Shown here: positions 21,978 through 35,240 of the stretch, piece after piece
Layout: every line of letters begins with the position of its first letter
Position numbering within the stretch: the stretch's first letter is position 1
Assembly (NCBI GenBank): GCA_029747015.1
Contig: JAKOGI010000419.1
Span: 62,501 to 126,500, forward strand
From: Carnegiea gigantea
Taxonomy: Eukaryota > Streptophyta > Magnoliopsida > Caryophyllales > Cactaceae
Length of the DNA stretch: 64,000 bases
Reading direction: 5' to 3'
Notes under the pieces: model-generated
Told to the model about the DNA's origin: nothing
Databases searched by the model: none
Seen by the model: the letters and a program-made list of their open reading frames with translations, nothing else
Made by a program: the position numbers and the translations under genes

Positions 21978-24900
21978 CAGTGCATGATACCTCACGTACT
22001 AGGGTAAGAGCACAAAAGGAAAAGATCACAAAGTTAATGGTTGACTTTGTGGTGATGGATGTGTTGTTAGCCTACAGCCCAATTATAGAAAGGCCACTCT
22101 TGAACTCCCTAAGAGCAACACTTTCTGTATACAGATCTAGAGATGTAGTACAAAGTATATAATGGGCAAGGATTGTAAGAGATCAAGAGAGTGCAAGGTA
22201 GTGCTGCATAGCTACCTTAAAAGCATCTATCCCGGGACAAGTGTACAACTTGTGTGCGATATTGTTGGGGGGAGAAACAGTAGGCCATACAAAAACCACA
22301 TAGTGAACATGGTGATGATTTCATGATTGAATAATAAAGATGTAAAGAAACCTAGGCCTCAGCCTAAGGGGTAGTTGCAAGTAATGCCTCTAGCACAAGA
22401 TGAATCTAGGATGATACATATATGTGCGAATTTGGAGCCAGAATTTGCATAGGCCTTGCGGATTGTTCTGAAATAATGTGTATGTCTACGTAGTACTAGA
22501 GATGCCAATGATAAATCCAGTATAATTGTGCACAATTTGACCTTAAATCCTTAGGTAAAACCCATTATGGAGAATATGAGACACTTTGTTATTGACAGGA
22601 ACTAGGCAATCTCAGAATTTGTACAAATGATACTAAGTGTTGACTTTATTAAGGGGTGATGTTATGCAGAGAGGCTAGCTAATATGGTGATGGTGAAGAA
22701 GCCTAATGGTTTCTAGAGGATGTGTGCAGATTATACAACCTAAAACAAAGCTTGTCCAGTAGACTATTTCCTGCTCCCAAAGATTGATCTACTGTTAGAT
22801 TCTACCAGTGGCCATGAATGTCACAACTTCTTGGATGCTTATTAAGGCTTTAATCAAATACCTATGTGAAAGCAAGATCAGGATTGTACAACATTTATGA
22901 TACAATAGGGCCTTTGTTAGTACATAACAATACCATTTGGATTAACCAATGCCATATTCCATAGATTATTAAATAAGCTCTTCTAATATCATATTAGTAG
23001 AAATACAGAGGTATACATTGATGAAATGTTTGCAAAGTCTATGACTTTAGATTAGCGTCTTTTGCATCTGAAGGAAACCTTTGATATCCTAAGGGGATAC
23101 GATATGAAGTTGAACCCCATAAAAATTCCCTTTGGGGTGTCAATAGATGATTTTTTGGGGTTTCTGAGAGCGATAGAAGCAAAAGTAGAAAAATTAAAAG
23201 CTGTTTAAGAGATGTAAAATCCCCAGACTATAAAGGAAGTATAGAAACTTACAGGTTGCAAGGCAGCTTTGGATCTCCAATTTAGCCTCATGCACTTCAA
23301 GGGCATGACGTCAATTAAGGAATTTAGATAGATAAAAAAAAAAATATGAGAAAGCCTTCAAGTAGCTTAGATGGTGTTTAGAAGAGACACCAACTCTGTT
23401 AAGCCCTAAACCAGGAGAAATTCTACATATTTCAGCATTACAGATAGTTGTCAGTGTAGTGCCAATAAAGAAATAAGACAAGAAATAATTACCTATTTAT
23501 TTTTGCAATTCATGTGCTCACAGGACTAGAGGTGAATATACCAACATTGAGAAGCTAGTTATGACCTTGGTTATATAGGCTAGAAAGTTGGGGCCCCATT
23601 TTGAAGCTCATCCTGTCATGGTCTTAACTAATCAACCCTTGTAAAAGTTGATTCATAATATGATTGCTTTAGGAGAATGTTCCTCTAGATTGTGGAGCTA
23701 TTGAGATTTGACATAGGATACAAACCACATACAACTATTAAAGCACATGCCTTCTTAGAATGTTTATTTAAAGACAAGAATCCCGAGATAGAGTAAGACT
23801 GGTGGACTATCTGTGTAGATGGCTTCTCAACACAGAATATCCTGGGTTGGCCTTATTTTAGTCTCACGAGAGGGGCTGAGAAATGAGTATGCCTTGACGT
23901 TCATAATCCTAGCTGCCAACAATGAGGCTCAGTATGAAACCATAATTATAGGGTTAAAGAGTTGCATGTCTTTGAAGGTAAAGAATGTCAATTTTTTAGT
24001 GAGTCCAACCTTATTTTCTAGTCAAATTAATGGTGAGTTTGAAGCTAAGGGAAGAGAACTAATTAAATATTTAGCTAAGATTTAGCCATTTTGGGAGGAT
24101 TTTCTTTAGTTTGGGATAATTGACATTGCAAGATTAGAGAATTATCAAGTAGATGCTCTGCGTAAATCAACCAATTTAGCACATAATTGGATTCATAAAG
24201 ATAAGTGTTTTGTTAGGTCATACGACATAGAAGTATAGATCATGAGAATGTTTGTAGATAGATGTGGATAACTCCTTAATTACCCGAATTGTGGAGTGTC
24301 CGGAGACGGACAGACTTTTAAAAAATCCCAAAGAGGCAAAAAAATCTTAGGAAAAAGGCAGCATGGTATTATATCTTTTAAGGAGAGCTCTATAAGAGGG
24401 GATACGCTAAACCTCTCTTGAATTGTGCGACTAAGAAGGCGGCAAACTGTATATTAGTAGAATGCCATAAAGAAGATTGTAGGCCACATACAAAAGGTAC
24501 TATTCTGATGATAGAAGATTTTATTAGCTAACCTTCTTTAAAGATGCACCATCTTATGTTAGTAAGTATGAAATGTGTTATTTCTTCTCCTCTAACATAG
24601 ATGTACAATCCACCACTATTTCCACCATTATAGACCCTCTACCATTTAGGAGATGAGGAAAGAACATTCTATGCCCTATTCTACTAGTAACTAGATAGAA
24701 GTTCTTATTTATAGCAGTAGATTACTTCACCAAGTGGGTGTAGGCAGAATCATTGGCCATAATTACAAAGTAAAAGGCAATAGATTTCCTTTGGAAAAGG
24801 GTCGTTACCAAGCATGGACTTCCCAAAAGCATCACAACAAATAATGGTGGATAATTCATTGGAAAAAGGGCCAAGGGATACTACAAGAGCTTGGTCATTA

Positions 24901-25161
24901 GGACCATTACCACAACTTCAAATGGTCGTACACCTTTCCTAGTGGAATGAATAGGAACATATGGAAGCCTTAGGTATATTACTAGAACTAGGGGAAGAAG
25001 CTGCATTCAGGATAGAAATCTATAAAGACAGAATCACCATGACTTTATTGTCTTCTAAGGCCAGAAGATTTGGTGCTGCGAAGCATGGAAGTAGTGGGCA
25101 AGCATTGTTTGGGCATTTATGCACTTCTAATTATTTAGTTTTTAGTCATAATCGAGATTAT
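21978..25161 (+). pseudogene. Decayed pol of the Tat-lineage gypsy element (PR end, RT, RNase H, INT)
   Basis: It starts in the protease end ('KLMVDFVVMDVLLAYSPIIE', where the family has 'VVDVPSPYNAILGRP'). RT follows from about 22670 ('MVMVKKPNG', 'KACPVDYFLLPKIDLLLDST', 'FNQIPM'); the catalytic box reads YIDE near 23010 instead of YVDD. Next come 'HLKETFDILRGYDMKLNPIK', an RNase H with 'WTICVDG' near 23800, and an integrase near 24716-24930 ('AVDYFTKWV', 'KHGLPKSITTNNGG', with Asn at the usual second catalytic Asp). Many stops and shifts occur. It is the 3' continuation of the gag at 2319-3592. The gypsy order (RT before INT) and the linked RNase H support Tat. Confidence 0.75.
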
Positions 25162-27363
25162 TGTTGGATTTGATTTGGTTTTCATTTGCTTTTGTGGAAT
25201 ATAATGCTTTAAGGAGATGATGGGTGTGAAAAGTGAGCTATAAGGAGATGGAGATTAAGAAAATATAATGAAATGCAAAACTGAGTCATTTGGGCCAGCT
25301 GGAATGAACATCATTGCACAGCCGCAAAAGCCTAGCATGACCTAGCTCACTTGCTGAAAAGAAAAGGGAAGAAGCAGTACACATGGATTAATCTTGATCC
25401 GGCAAAAGATCGTCCAACTCAAGCCCAACATTAGGTCAACGCCAACTGCACTCTTTCTCTCAAAGTCAACGCATGTTTACTTATAGGCTGTCGCAACAAT
25501 GAAATCACATGTCCGCTTTTAATAATCACCCTAGTCCAGCAACGTGGTTAGTACATTGTCCCTCAAATAGTGGCTGAACATGCTTTGGCCTGCCCTCCGG
25601 TACAATGAATTGTAGCGTCCCTTGCCCAGCATCTCGCTTGTTTCCCTTTGCTCATCAACCGACGACCAACATGAAGCCTCGTGTCCAGACATGGCAAGAG
25701 TTTATTGGACCCAAAAAAATTGGGATCTTGAACAAGATTTTGGAACCCAAACCCATTTGCATCAAACTCGCCAGGGTTAGGTCAGGTCATTTGAGTTAGG
25801 CTAATTTTTTTTATATATATATGTTTTTATCTGAAAATTCTATTTACCCAATTTATATGCTAACTTTTTACCTTTTAATGAACATATGTACGGTTAAAAC
25901 CTTCCGTAAAAAGAGCAAAATTCTTAAGTTTTCACTCTCTTTTAAATTTTTTTATATCTTTCCTTCCTATCCATTACTCTGGTCTGTTACTATAACATCT
26001 CCATTGTTACGCTATCACTAAAATTATTTGGTCTTTTTTCTATGATAGACTTCCTTTTCATCATCTAATCAAATCACAAAGTCACTATGAAAAGTAGTAT
26101 ATTTGGCCAAAAAGGACTTGCATGTGGTTGATCATCTTGTCCGAACGAAGGATACCGACATCACTAAGTATGTTTCCTATGCATTTTAGTTAAATGTTCA
26201 TGCAATTTTCTTTTCTTTTCCATTCGCCTTTAATCTCTTGATCATAAAATATGATGTCAAAAGTAAATGAGTCTTAGGTTTCGTAGAACAACACTTAAAA
26301 GCAGCTTAAAAATTAAAGTTTGAGGTTTCGGAGGTAAATGCATTTTTTTTTTAAAAAAATCATATTAGTTCTTAAAATATTTGCAAGATAAAAAAAATTA
26401 GTAAAAAACATCTCTAACATGTTAGGTCTGACCCAGCCTCGAACTTTAGGATTACAGTTTAAGATTTACAAACTTGAACCCAAAGTAGACTGACTTGCAT
26501 TTGATCCGACCATCAGAATTGACTGGTCTGCTCGTGTCCTAGCAGCCCACACAGTCGTCACATGCCCATTTCTTTCTTATAACACATGATTTGATTATCA
26601 AGAAGTGATGCTAGATTACAACTCGAGAGAACTTGCTAGTGAAAATCTAGGCATTAAGTATCTAGAAGCATCACATTCACGACAAGCAAATTAGGAAGCC
26701 AGTCAAAGAATTATTTGGGAAATGCGAAAAATATTTTGCAAATTGGAAAGTGGAAATTGCTTGTGCATTATGAAATTTGTGTTGTTAGGAAAGTGTTGAG
26801 GCGTCGACACTGGTATAAATAGGGGCCCTTGGGTACCTCTTTCCTCCCTCTCTCAATTCAACTATTAGTTCCTAGCAATTTTAGAGGCTAGTGTAATATT
26901 AGAAATTCGTTCTTTTTCTAGTTCTAGTTTCAATTCAATTTAGTTTTAGTTAAAGCCTTATAGTTTCAATTTTAGTTCAATTCAGGTCTCCCCAAAAATT
27001 CTCTTATTCAAATATTCAATCTTTATTACTCCTTTGGGTGCATGGTCGATATTGAAATCTCGTATTGATCACTCGTTCAAGATTCATATTTTCTTCATTG
27101 GTTTTTCTAGCAATAATGGTTCATAATTTTCTCTATTAATGTCAAGTAGTTGATGTAATTCTTTTCTTTCTCTTAAATTGTGGTAATTTTTATTTCAATT
27201 TCATGCCCTATTTCTAAATTAGTTTTTTCCAAGTAATTTTAGTTTGGCTGTTCAATTTAGTTTAGAAGCTCAATACTAGTAATTAAATTCATCCCATCTT
27301 CGTGGGCGACCCGTGTACTACTGTACACTTGCAGCTTATTTTTACACTTCTTGAGATACAACA
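25162..27363 (+). repeat. Probable 5' LTR of Athila element D
   Basis: The right end is well placed: ...gagatacaaca followed by a tRNA-Asp-type PBS. The left end is proposed at TGTTGGATTTG (25162), which would pair with the terminal AACA and lies close to where Tat coding homology fades; it is not confirmed because no second copy is in the window. The segment has AT-rich and T-rich stretches and no gene. Confidence 0.45.
26814..26823 (+). promoter_or_regulatory. TATA box of the Athila D LTR promoter
   Basis: The sequence tataaatagg lies about 540 bp before the PBS. It is followed ~30 bp later by a CT-rich stretch (cctctttcctccctctctc), the usual arrangement at an LTR transcription start. Confidence 0.55.
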
Positions 27364-27369
27364 AGTTGT

Positions 27370-27387
27370 TGACGTCGTTGTTAGGGG
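27370..27387 (+). other. Decayed primer-binding site (tRNA-Asp type) of Athila D
   Basis: The sequence tgacgtcgttgttagggg resembles TGGCGCCGTTGCCGGGGA. Most of the six or so differences are G-to-A or C-to-T. It lies 6 bp from the LTR end and fixes the plus orientation. Confidence 0.65.
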
Positions 27388-27790
27388 TGGTGTTGAAATT
27401 GATTACTAGCTTTAATTATTAATTTCTTTGAATAGTCGTAATAGTAATTTAGTTCTTAGTTCTTGTTTTTAATTACTTTAATTGCTTTAAGTAGTTTAAT
27501 TTAGTTGTTTTTGTTTAATTTAGTAGTTGATTTCATTCAAGAGTTTAATTTACTAATTTAATTTAGTGGTTTAATAGTTACTTTATTTTCTTTACTAGCA
27601 TTAGTTGTTTACTTCACTTGTTTTAATTTACTAGTTTAATTTAGTTTGGGTTCATCCATCCTCCTAATATTTTGATATTTACTACTTAAAAAAATGAAAG
27701 CTTTAAAACAAAAACATAAAAATGAAATGGGTTTTGATTGCAAGACTAGTTAGGCTAGGGATCCCATCAGTAAGTATTTGAATAGATTAG
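27388..27790 (+). other. Athila D leader
   Basis: This T-rich untranslated stretch has repeated 'tttaatttagt' blocks (27480-27650) and no gene. Confidence 0.5.
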
Positions 27791-29500
27791 AGACCAACCT
27801 AGATAACAATAGTGAATCATGACCCAAAATTGGGGAGAAAACTGCAGCCTCGACCAAGGATGTCTAATGACATCTTTTATCCACTGAAGACCACTGAACT
27901 ATCATGTTTTAATATGCTGACCCTAGAAAACGTTACTCTCACAGTCAAGCCTCAATATACCCACACGTTTCCTTTGTTTACGAGTATAGAGGATGCTTAC
28001 CTGTTTGTAAGAGAGTTTGAGGAGGTTTATTCCATAATGCACTACCCTAATATGCCATTGTACAATTGATATTTATTCCCTTTGCTTTAAAACATGATGT
28101 CAAAAAAGTGGATGTATGGTCTACCGATAAACTCCATAACCAACTAGGATGGATTTATGCGGGTCTTTTTGCAAAAGTACTTTCCCACTAGCAAAATTAT
28201 TAAGCTAAGGAATGAAAATAATCAATTTATGCAAGCTAATAGGGAGTCATTTTTGAAGAACTTGATAGCTTTAAGAACCTCTTATCTTATTGTCCTCACC
28301 ACGGTTTAGGCCAAACCCATTTATGTCTAATTATTTATGAAGGTCTTGACAAATAGAATAGGACAATGGTGGAGTTGATGTGTCAAGGAGGATTTTTTTT
28401 TTTTCCCTAAAAGCCCTATTGATGCTTGGGAATTCCTACAAGATCTAGCTAAGAAAACCATATAGTGGGAAACCATCAGAGATGACAACCTAAACTCTAG
28501 GTATAATGGTGCCAAGGGGGATATGCATGATGTGTCTAACTTAAGTGACTTTAAGTCTCGATTTGCTGCCCCTAAAAACATGATGAAGGAGTTGGGTCTG
28601 CAATAATCCCAAACTTCTGAGAGTCCCAAGACATGCTCACAATGCCACGTTTTAGATTATACTTTGAGCATGTGCCCCTACATTGCTCACCAATTGGCCT
28701 TTGGCAAAGAATAGGTTAACATCGCCTACTAAAGACTATAGAATCACTTATAAACTCCTCCTATTAATCCAAGATGGTGCAAGCATCCAAATCTTTCTTG
28801 GAGTAGTAGACCTACTGCGATCGTGCCTAACTAGTATAGAGGGTTTCCTAGAAACACCTTCTAAGCCACTCCAAGGCTAAGCTACCAGGGTATTCCTAAT
28901 GCACCTAGGTAGCCAACTCCTTCTTCTCCTAATGCAGCTATTGCCCAGTCTCAACCTCCTCTTGGTATAGTAAACTTGATAAATGTGAAAGAGAATTAAA
29001 AGCAAGAAGAAAAGGATATTGAGAGAGAAAGTAATGAAAAAATTGTTGAGAGCTATAATGGAGCAGTTTTCCCAGTTTGCTATAGCGAGAAGGTAGATCT
29101 TTCCTAGTCAGTCGGAGACCAACCCTAAGGGTGGGACCTCCTCTGGCTCAGTTCTTGATGAGAAAGGTCAATGCTCTAAGAACTTTAAGATCAGGACGAG
29201 AAGTTGACAATCATGTGGGCAATAACGTGAATGAAACATCTGGTTCACCCCTATCCTCATATTCTATTATTCCCTCCATTATTATTGGTGATTTTGAAGA
29301 GTTTAAAGAGGATAAGCCTACTGATATAGTGACTACACCTCCTCCAAGGCCACTCCCATTCCTCCTTTGCAGGTTTATAAACCTGTAGGCCCTTTCCTTA
29401 ACCAGCTGAAAAAGCAAAAAGGATAAGACCCATATTGACAAGATCAGTGAGACTTTCTCCCAGGTCAAACTGAACATATACTTGCTGGATACTATCAAAT
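27791..29500 (+). pseudogene. Decayed gag of Athila element D
   Basis: A frame at 27812-28069 carries the Athila gag start ('CFNMLTLENVTLTVKPQYTH', then 'EDAYLFVREFEEVYSIMHYP'). Later pieces in shifting frames include 'KKWMYGLPINSITN', then 'VFLQKYFPTSKIIKLRNE', and near 29155-29215 'MRKVNALRTLRSGREVDNHV', the linker that precedes protease in Athila. Several stops and frameshifts, so no product is expected. Confidence 0.75.
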
Positions 29501-30440
29501 AGATGCCCATATATGCCAGATTTTTGAAGGACCTTTACACTATTAAGAGGGCAACTATTGTTCCTAAGAGAGCTTTTTTAGCCTCCAATGTCAGCCCCCA
29601 ATTTTTCGGCTAGATTCATATCAAGTACAAAGACCTAGGTTAGCCAACCATTTTCATAGTGATAGGTGACAAGACCATTTATAGAGCTTCATTGGACTTT
29701 AGAACTAGTGTGATTTCATTTATTATGTATGAGAGACTTGGGCTAGGTAAGTCAAGACCTACCAAAATTATCCTTCAATTAGCTGATAGGTCTACTAGAC
29801 TTCCCCGGGGTTTTGTGATGAGGTGCTTATTGTGGTAGGGGATTCATTTTTTACATTGACTTCATGGTACTTGATACTGAGACGGTGTCAAATGCTGAGT
29901 CCCATATCCCTGTGATTCAGGGCAACCATTCTTGGCTACATCCGCTGCTCTAATTAATTATGCAAATAATATGATGAAATTGTCCTTGGCAATAAGACTT
30001 TTTGCTTAAATATCTTTAATTTGCTAAGAAGGCCTAATGCATCTAAGGATGTGGATCATTGTACCCTTAATTGGGCATGTAATTTTTCTTATGATGAGTT
30101 AAAGTTTGATTTTGTGGATGAGTTTCCTAGTGAGTATGTGTTGTTTTAATGGATGATGAGCCTAGGTATGAAGTATTTGACTTTGATGATATGTGCTATA
30201 TAGACTTCATTGCTGATGCTATCTCTGCTTGTGATACTTCTAATGTTTCACTTGATCTAAAATGCCTAGGTGACTTCCTTAAGTATAGCCTTTTAGGTCC
30301 TAATACCTATAATAATTGCTTCTGATTTAGACCAAGACTAAGTGGAAAAATTGCTTAACTTGCTTAGGAATATAAGAAGGCCTTTGGATGGATCTTGGAA
30401 GTCGTCAAAGTTACTAGCCCTATAATTCTATAGCATATGA
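29501..30440 (+). pseudogene. Decayed protease region of Athila element D
   Basis: The frame reads 'TIVPKRAFLASNVSPQFFG' followed by a stop, then 'ASLDFRTSVISFIMYERLGL' at the protease active site. The conserved LGASVN motif has become FRTSVI, so the catalytic Asp/Gly context is lost. The following 'IILQLADRSTRLPRGFVMRC' is typical of the family. Confidence 0.7.
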
Positions 30441-31700
30441 TCCATTTAGAGAATGGTGCTAGATGTTATGTAGACCATCAAAGGAGGTTGAACCCAACTC
30501 TACAGGAAGTAGTTAAGAAGAAAGTGCTGAAGTGGTTAGCCATAGGATCATGACCCCATTTTGATAGTGAGTGGGCTAGTCCTGCTCAGATTACTCATAA
30601 GAAGATCGGTATTGTCGTGATTAGGAATGACAAGAATGAGCTAATCCCAATCCTTGTCTAGTTTGAGTGGAGCGTTTGTATTCATTATAGGAAACTAAAT
30701 GCTACTACCCGTAAAGACTGTTTGCCCCTCTCTTTCTTGGATAAGATGTTAGTAAGGTTAGATGGACATTCATACTATTATTTTTGTGATGATCACTCTG
30801 GCAACACTTGGATTTATTGCTCCTGAGGATTAGGAGACAATGACCTTTATCTCTTTATTAAGACCTATGCTTTTAGGAGGCTGCTATTTGGTCTATGTAG
30901 TGATCCTGTCACTTTCTAGAGATGCATGACTTTTGTATTCTCTAATTTGGTTGAATATTATTGGAGTCATGGATGATTTTTCCACATCTCAGTCTTCTTT
31001 TAATGATTGTTTGACCAATATGGGGAAAGTTTTGTAAAGGTACAGGGGGAAACATTTGACCTTAATTAGAAGAAGTGTCACTTTATGTTGAATAAGGGCA
31101 TAGTCTTAGGCTATGTTATTTCTGGTGATGATATTGAAGTTGATAAGGCCAAGATGTTGGGTCTTTTTCTAGATATATAAGATTTTATCATAGATTTATT
31201 AAGGATTTTACTAAGATTGCTAAACCCTTGTCCAACCTTCTAGTTGGGGATGTATCCTTTTACTTTTAATAGCAGTGTTTGGAGGCATTTAGTAAGTTGA
31301 CCATTGTCCCTATTCTACATCCTTCGATCTAGGGGTAATTAGTCAAGTTAATGTGTGATGCTTCTAACTATGTTGTTGTGGCCATTTCAGACATCAAATT
31401 GATAATAAAACCCATGTTATCTATTGTGCTAGCCATACATTAGACGATGCCTATGAACTATACTATGACTAATAAAGAGTTTTTAGCTATGGTCTTTAGT
31501 TTGGAGAAGTTTAGGCCCTACTTGATTGGTTCTCATGTCAGTGTTTTTATTAATCATGCTATACTTAAGTACTTTCTCTCAAAGAGGGATGCTAAGCCTA
31601 TTCTTGTGAGGTGGATGCTCCTTCTACATGAGTTTGATTGTTAGATTAGAGATATAGAGGGTTTTGAAAATCTTGTAGCTGACCACAAGTCTAGGATAAT
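30441..31700 (+). pseudogene. Decayed RT and RNase H of Athila element D
   Basis: RT segments in order: 'RRLNPTLQEVVKKKVLKWLA', 'GIVVIRNDKNELIPILV', 'IHYRKLNATTRKDCLPLSFL', 'AFRRLLFGLCSDPVTF'. The place of the FMDD catalytic box (near 30962-30990) reads as a stop and unrelated residues, so RT is dead. RNase H follows at about 31340-31650 with 'LMCDASNYVVV' and the open frame 'NYTMTNKEFLAMVFSLEKFR', then 'HAILKYFLSKRDAKPILVRW'. Confidence 0.75.
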
Positions 31701-33050
31701 GTGTGTGCTAGGGATACTTCCCTATTGAGTAGTTATCTGTGGTTTAGTCTAACCCTTGGTATGTTAATATTGTGAATTATGTTGTTACTAGTAGCATTTC
31801 TAAGGATTTGAAAAAGCACAATAGGGATTTTTGCACTTGGTGAAATTTTATAATCGAATGATCCTTACTTGTTCAAAAATTATTTTGATAAGATTCTTAC
31901 AAAATGTGCTCTAGATAAGGAGGCTAGAAGTATCTTGTCTTTTTGTCAAGACTAGATATGTGGAGAGCACTTTAATGTGGAAAACGACATCGGCCAATCT
32001 TCTTCAGTGTCGATTTTGTTGGGCTATTTTAATTAAAGATGGCCATGAGTATTAAAGAGATGCGCCAGATGCCAGCAATTAGGTCATATCGCTATGAGGG
32101 ACATGGCGCCTCTTAACCCCATTTACATTCATGGGATCATTCCTGATTTCTTTTGTGAATGAGTACATTTTGCTAGTTGTTAATCATGTGTCTAGGTGTG
32201 TTAAGGCTATTCCCAGACTAATGACGCTAGAGTGACGGTGATGTTTTTGAGGGAAAACATCTCTTCCTGGCATGACATGCCTCGTGTTATTATTAGTGAC
32301 CAAGGAATGCATTTCAACAGCTGATGCTTTGATTTGTTATTGAGATGATACTCTATTATCTATAGGCCAGCCACTCCATATCATCCCTAGACTAGTGGAC
32401 AAGTTAAGATTTCTGACAGACAGATCAATAAGATTTTAAAGAAAACTATTAACGAGAGTAGGAAGGATTTGGCCAAGAAATTTACTAATGCTTTATGGGC
32501 TGACAGGACGGCTTTCATGACGCCTTTAGGTATGTCATCATATAAGGTTGTATATAGGGAGCTTTGTCATCTCCCACCTAAGCTTAAGCATCGAGCTTGG
32601 TAGGCTATTAGGACCATCAACTATGATCTTACTGCAACAAATGAGGCGAGGAGACTGTAATTAAGTGAGTTAGAGAAGATTTGACCTGTGGTGTATGAGA
32701 GTGTTAGATTACCTACAGAAAGGGCAAAGTAAGTCCATGATAAGATTATTTTTATGAATGATTTTTCCCCATGTATGAAAGTGCTCTTATATGATTTAAG
32801 ACTGCACCTATTCCCAGGGAAGCTTAGGCCTGCTGGATGGGTCATATTGTGATCACTCATGTATTTTCATATGGTGCAATTGACATACAAGATCCTGGTA
32901 GTAAACTCAAACAGAGGGTTAATAGTCAGATATTAAAGTAGTTTCCAGAGCTTCCTGGGGAGAAGGATGTGGAGTGCCTGATGCTTCATCAGTCTCCCAG
33001 TGATTTCTACTGGGTGATGAGGAAGCTCCACGACATTCAATATCTGACCT
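31701..33050 (+). pseudogene. Decayed integrase of Athila element D
   Basis: It starts with a zinc-site remnant near 31930-31990 and core fragments near 32080-32330 ('VVNHVSRCVKAIP'). The C-terminal segment near 32520-32720 reads 'MSSYKVVYRELCHLPPKLKH' and 'RTINYDLTATNEARR', the GKACHLPVELEHKA-type block of Athila integrases. Multiple stops and shifts. Confidence 0.7.
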
Positions 33051-33185
33051 AGTATTATTATTCTATCCCTTCTATAATATGTCTATCAAGTCTTTTATTT
33101 TTGTCTTTTCTTTTATTTTGTGTCCTGGATGCTCCTTTCCCACACTGTGGACATTATGTGATGTTGGTATAAGGGAGGGCAAGTC
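33051..33185 (+). other. 3' end signal region of Athila D pol
   Basis: A T-rich stretch is followed by 'cacactgtggacattatgtgatgttggtataagggaggg'. It resembles the 'GGGGACAATGTC...GTGTGGGGGAGG' sequence found after Athila integrase. The LTR that should follow further on is not found in the window. Confidence 0.45.
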
Positions 33186-34440
33186 ATGCTTCAAACTCTT
33201 GCTGACAATAACCTCTAGGCCCCTTTAGTTGGAGACTCTCTCTCAACTTTTAATTCCTCTTCAAAAGACTAAATCTTATGCTGCGACTGGAACTTCACCC
33301 TTCGAAGTTCCTCCTAAAGAAGTGAAATTTTAACCATAATCTTGGGGTGTTCTTGTTGTTTTAGATCTAGAGTAACTCTAAGACAGTTCAACTCTTCCTA
33401 ACCCTTAGAAAATGATAGAAATCACTTTCGGAGAGGACCTATAAGGTCTTCAAAACAAGCTGTCTCTAAATCCTTAGCTGCCTCATGAGCAACCTCAGCC
33501 TCACTGGGAGCTAGAATCCTAGTTACAGTCTTGCTCACCTAAGTCTGAGAGGAGATAAAGGTGGCATAAGGAGAAGGTTAAACTGCTTTTTTCCTTTTTA
33601 GCTGATCTACTTGGATAGCAAGGGGAGGGATAGAGGTGCTAGCAATAGCTTCAAAAGGCCTTTCATAAGATCTTCTTATCTAAAGAGAGAGAGAGAATGT
33701 GATGGAGGTCCATCCATGGAATAAGATTTAGCCCCTCCCAACAGCCAAGGAAGCTCAAGATCAAGCACCATTGTCTAAGGAATTTTCTGTGCTTTACTTA
33801 GCCAAAGTTATGCCTCACCCGAATTTAAACCAATGCACAAACCTTGATCTTATACACTTAATTTCCTAAATCTCTACTGGGTTTAGAAGGGATGTAATCT
33901 ATTTTTTTCCCCCTAATTTTAAGAAGTTCTCTTTCCAATAAATAAAGTCATGAGTGGATTGACATCATTTGGTCCCTCAAATTAGCCATCCAAGTCAAAT
34001 GTGCAAAACTGTTCGAGTTTTGCACGGTTTTGGAAATGGGGTGGTTTGCTCTAGGCTCAAATGCCATCAACTGTTTTTGTAAGCTTTTATGTCCTGGAAA
34101 TACATTAAAATAATTATCAAGTGGCCATGAAACACAGGGCTAAGTTACACAAAAACTTAGCTTTTGTTTAGACAAGGAAGGGTTTAAAATCCCTTTACCC
34201 GAGTGATCGACGATTTTTGTGCGAATTGTTGATTTTGACTTATTTTTAGGATCTCAAGGGAACTTTCACTTGCAAGAGCACTTAATTACGAGTAATACAT
34301 TGTATGAGGTTGTCCCATGTCTTAGTTTGACACCTAAGTCCTCAAATTAGCAACTAAAGAGGTGTCAACTTGTGAATGCGTCCAAACTTTGTGGGTTGTT
34401 TATGTATCTAACCTTTTATAAGAGAGCAATCCTTTTGGTT
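33186..34440. other. Unassigned stretch between Athila D and chromovirus gag
   Basis: It is about 1.25 kb, AT-rich, with a short GA run near 33681-33692. I recognise no gene, LTR terminus or PBS. It should contain the left end (LTR and leader) of the chromovirus and possibly the rest of element D's 3' region. I could not find a tRNA-iMet primer site. Confidence 0.4.
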
Positions 34441-35240
34441 CTTTAAGTGAAGAGGAACCTTTGGGAAGACCAATAAGAGGAAAAAGACTCAAACTAATAT
34501 CAACAACATTGGGGTTGAGGTTCTCGAGTTTGAAGAAAGGCTATACCAAGATAAATTTTTGGAGTGGCTACACACCATTGAGGGAGTCCCTGATTGCAAG
34601 GAAATTCCAAAGGACAAAAAGGTAAAGCTCATTGCTCTTAGGCTTAGAAAGTATGTCTCTCTTTAGTGGACAAACGTGTCAGCTAAAAGATCTAGAAAAA
34701 GAAAGGGAAAGATTTGGACTTTAGAGAAAATGAAATCCAAGCTCAAAATCGATTCCTACTGCCTTCTCACTTTCAAGATAGTTACTACACAACTTAACTT
34801 AAGGAACCATGAGTGTAGAGGTGTGTGCTAGGGAGTTTGAGAGGCTCATAATCAAATATGACCTTGAACAAGTTGAGGATAAAGCCATTGTGAGGTACTT
34901 AGGAGGACTTCATCCTTGGTATGTTCATGTAGTAGAGTTATAACAATACTCTACCTTTGAAGAAGTGTGCATCTTAGCTTACAAAGTTGAGCAACAAAAG
35001 AAGGCCAAGCACCTTAAAAGAGACTTTCCCAAACCCTCCACCCAAGAGCCAATCTTTAAGGGGAGCTCTTTTCCACCCTTTGAACTCACAGTTCCAACCA
35101 CTTCCACCCCAATACAAAAAAGCCCAGCCCCTTAAAATAGACCGAACCCTGGAGCCCTTACCCTTTAAATTCACAGTTCCAACCACTTCGGATTGTCCTA
35201 ATAAGAGAATCATCTCTCTTGGCCGAATGTGAGGCTATGA
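34441..35240 (+). pseudogene. Decayed chromovirus gag
   Basis: From ~34510 the frame reads 'VEVLEFEERLYQDKFLEWLH' and 'PKDKKVKLIALRLRKYVSL', then a stop where Trp is expected (TAGTGG), then 'KIWTLEKMKSKLK', the capsid core of this group. A later piece reads 'VRYLGGLHPWYVHVVEL'. The end of the CCHC knuckle survives as 'DCPNKRIISL' at ~35188-35220, while its first half is missing. A ~29-bp run (ccctttraattcacagttccaaccacttc) occurs twice, 84 bp apart (from about 35078 and 35162), which suggests a small local duplication. Confidence 0.7.
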
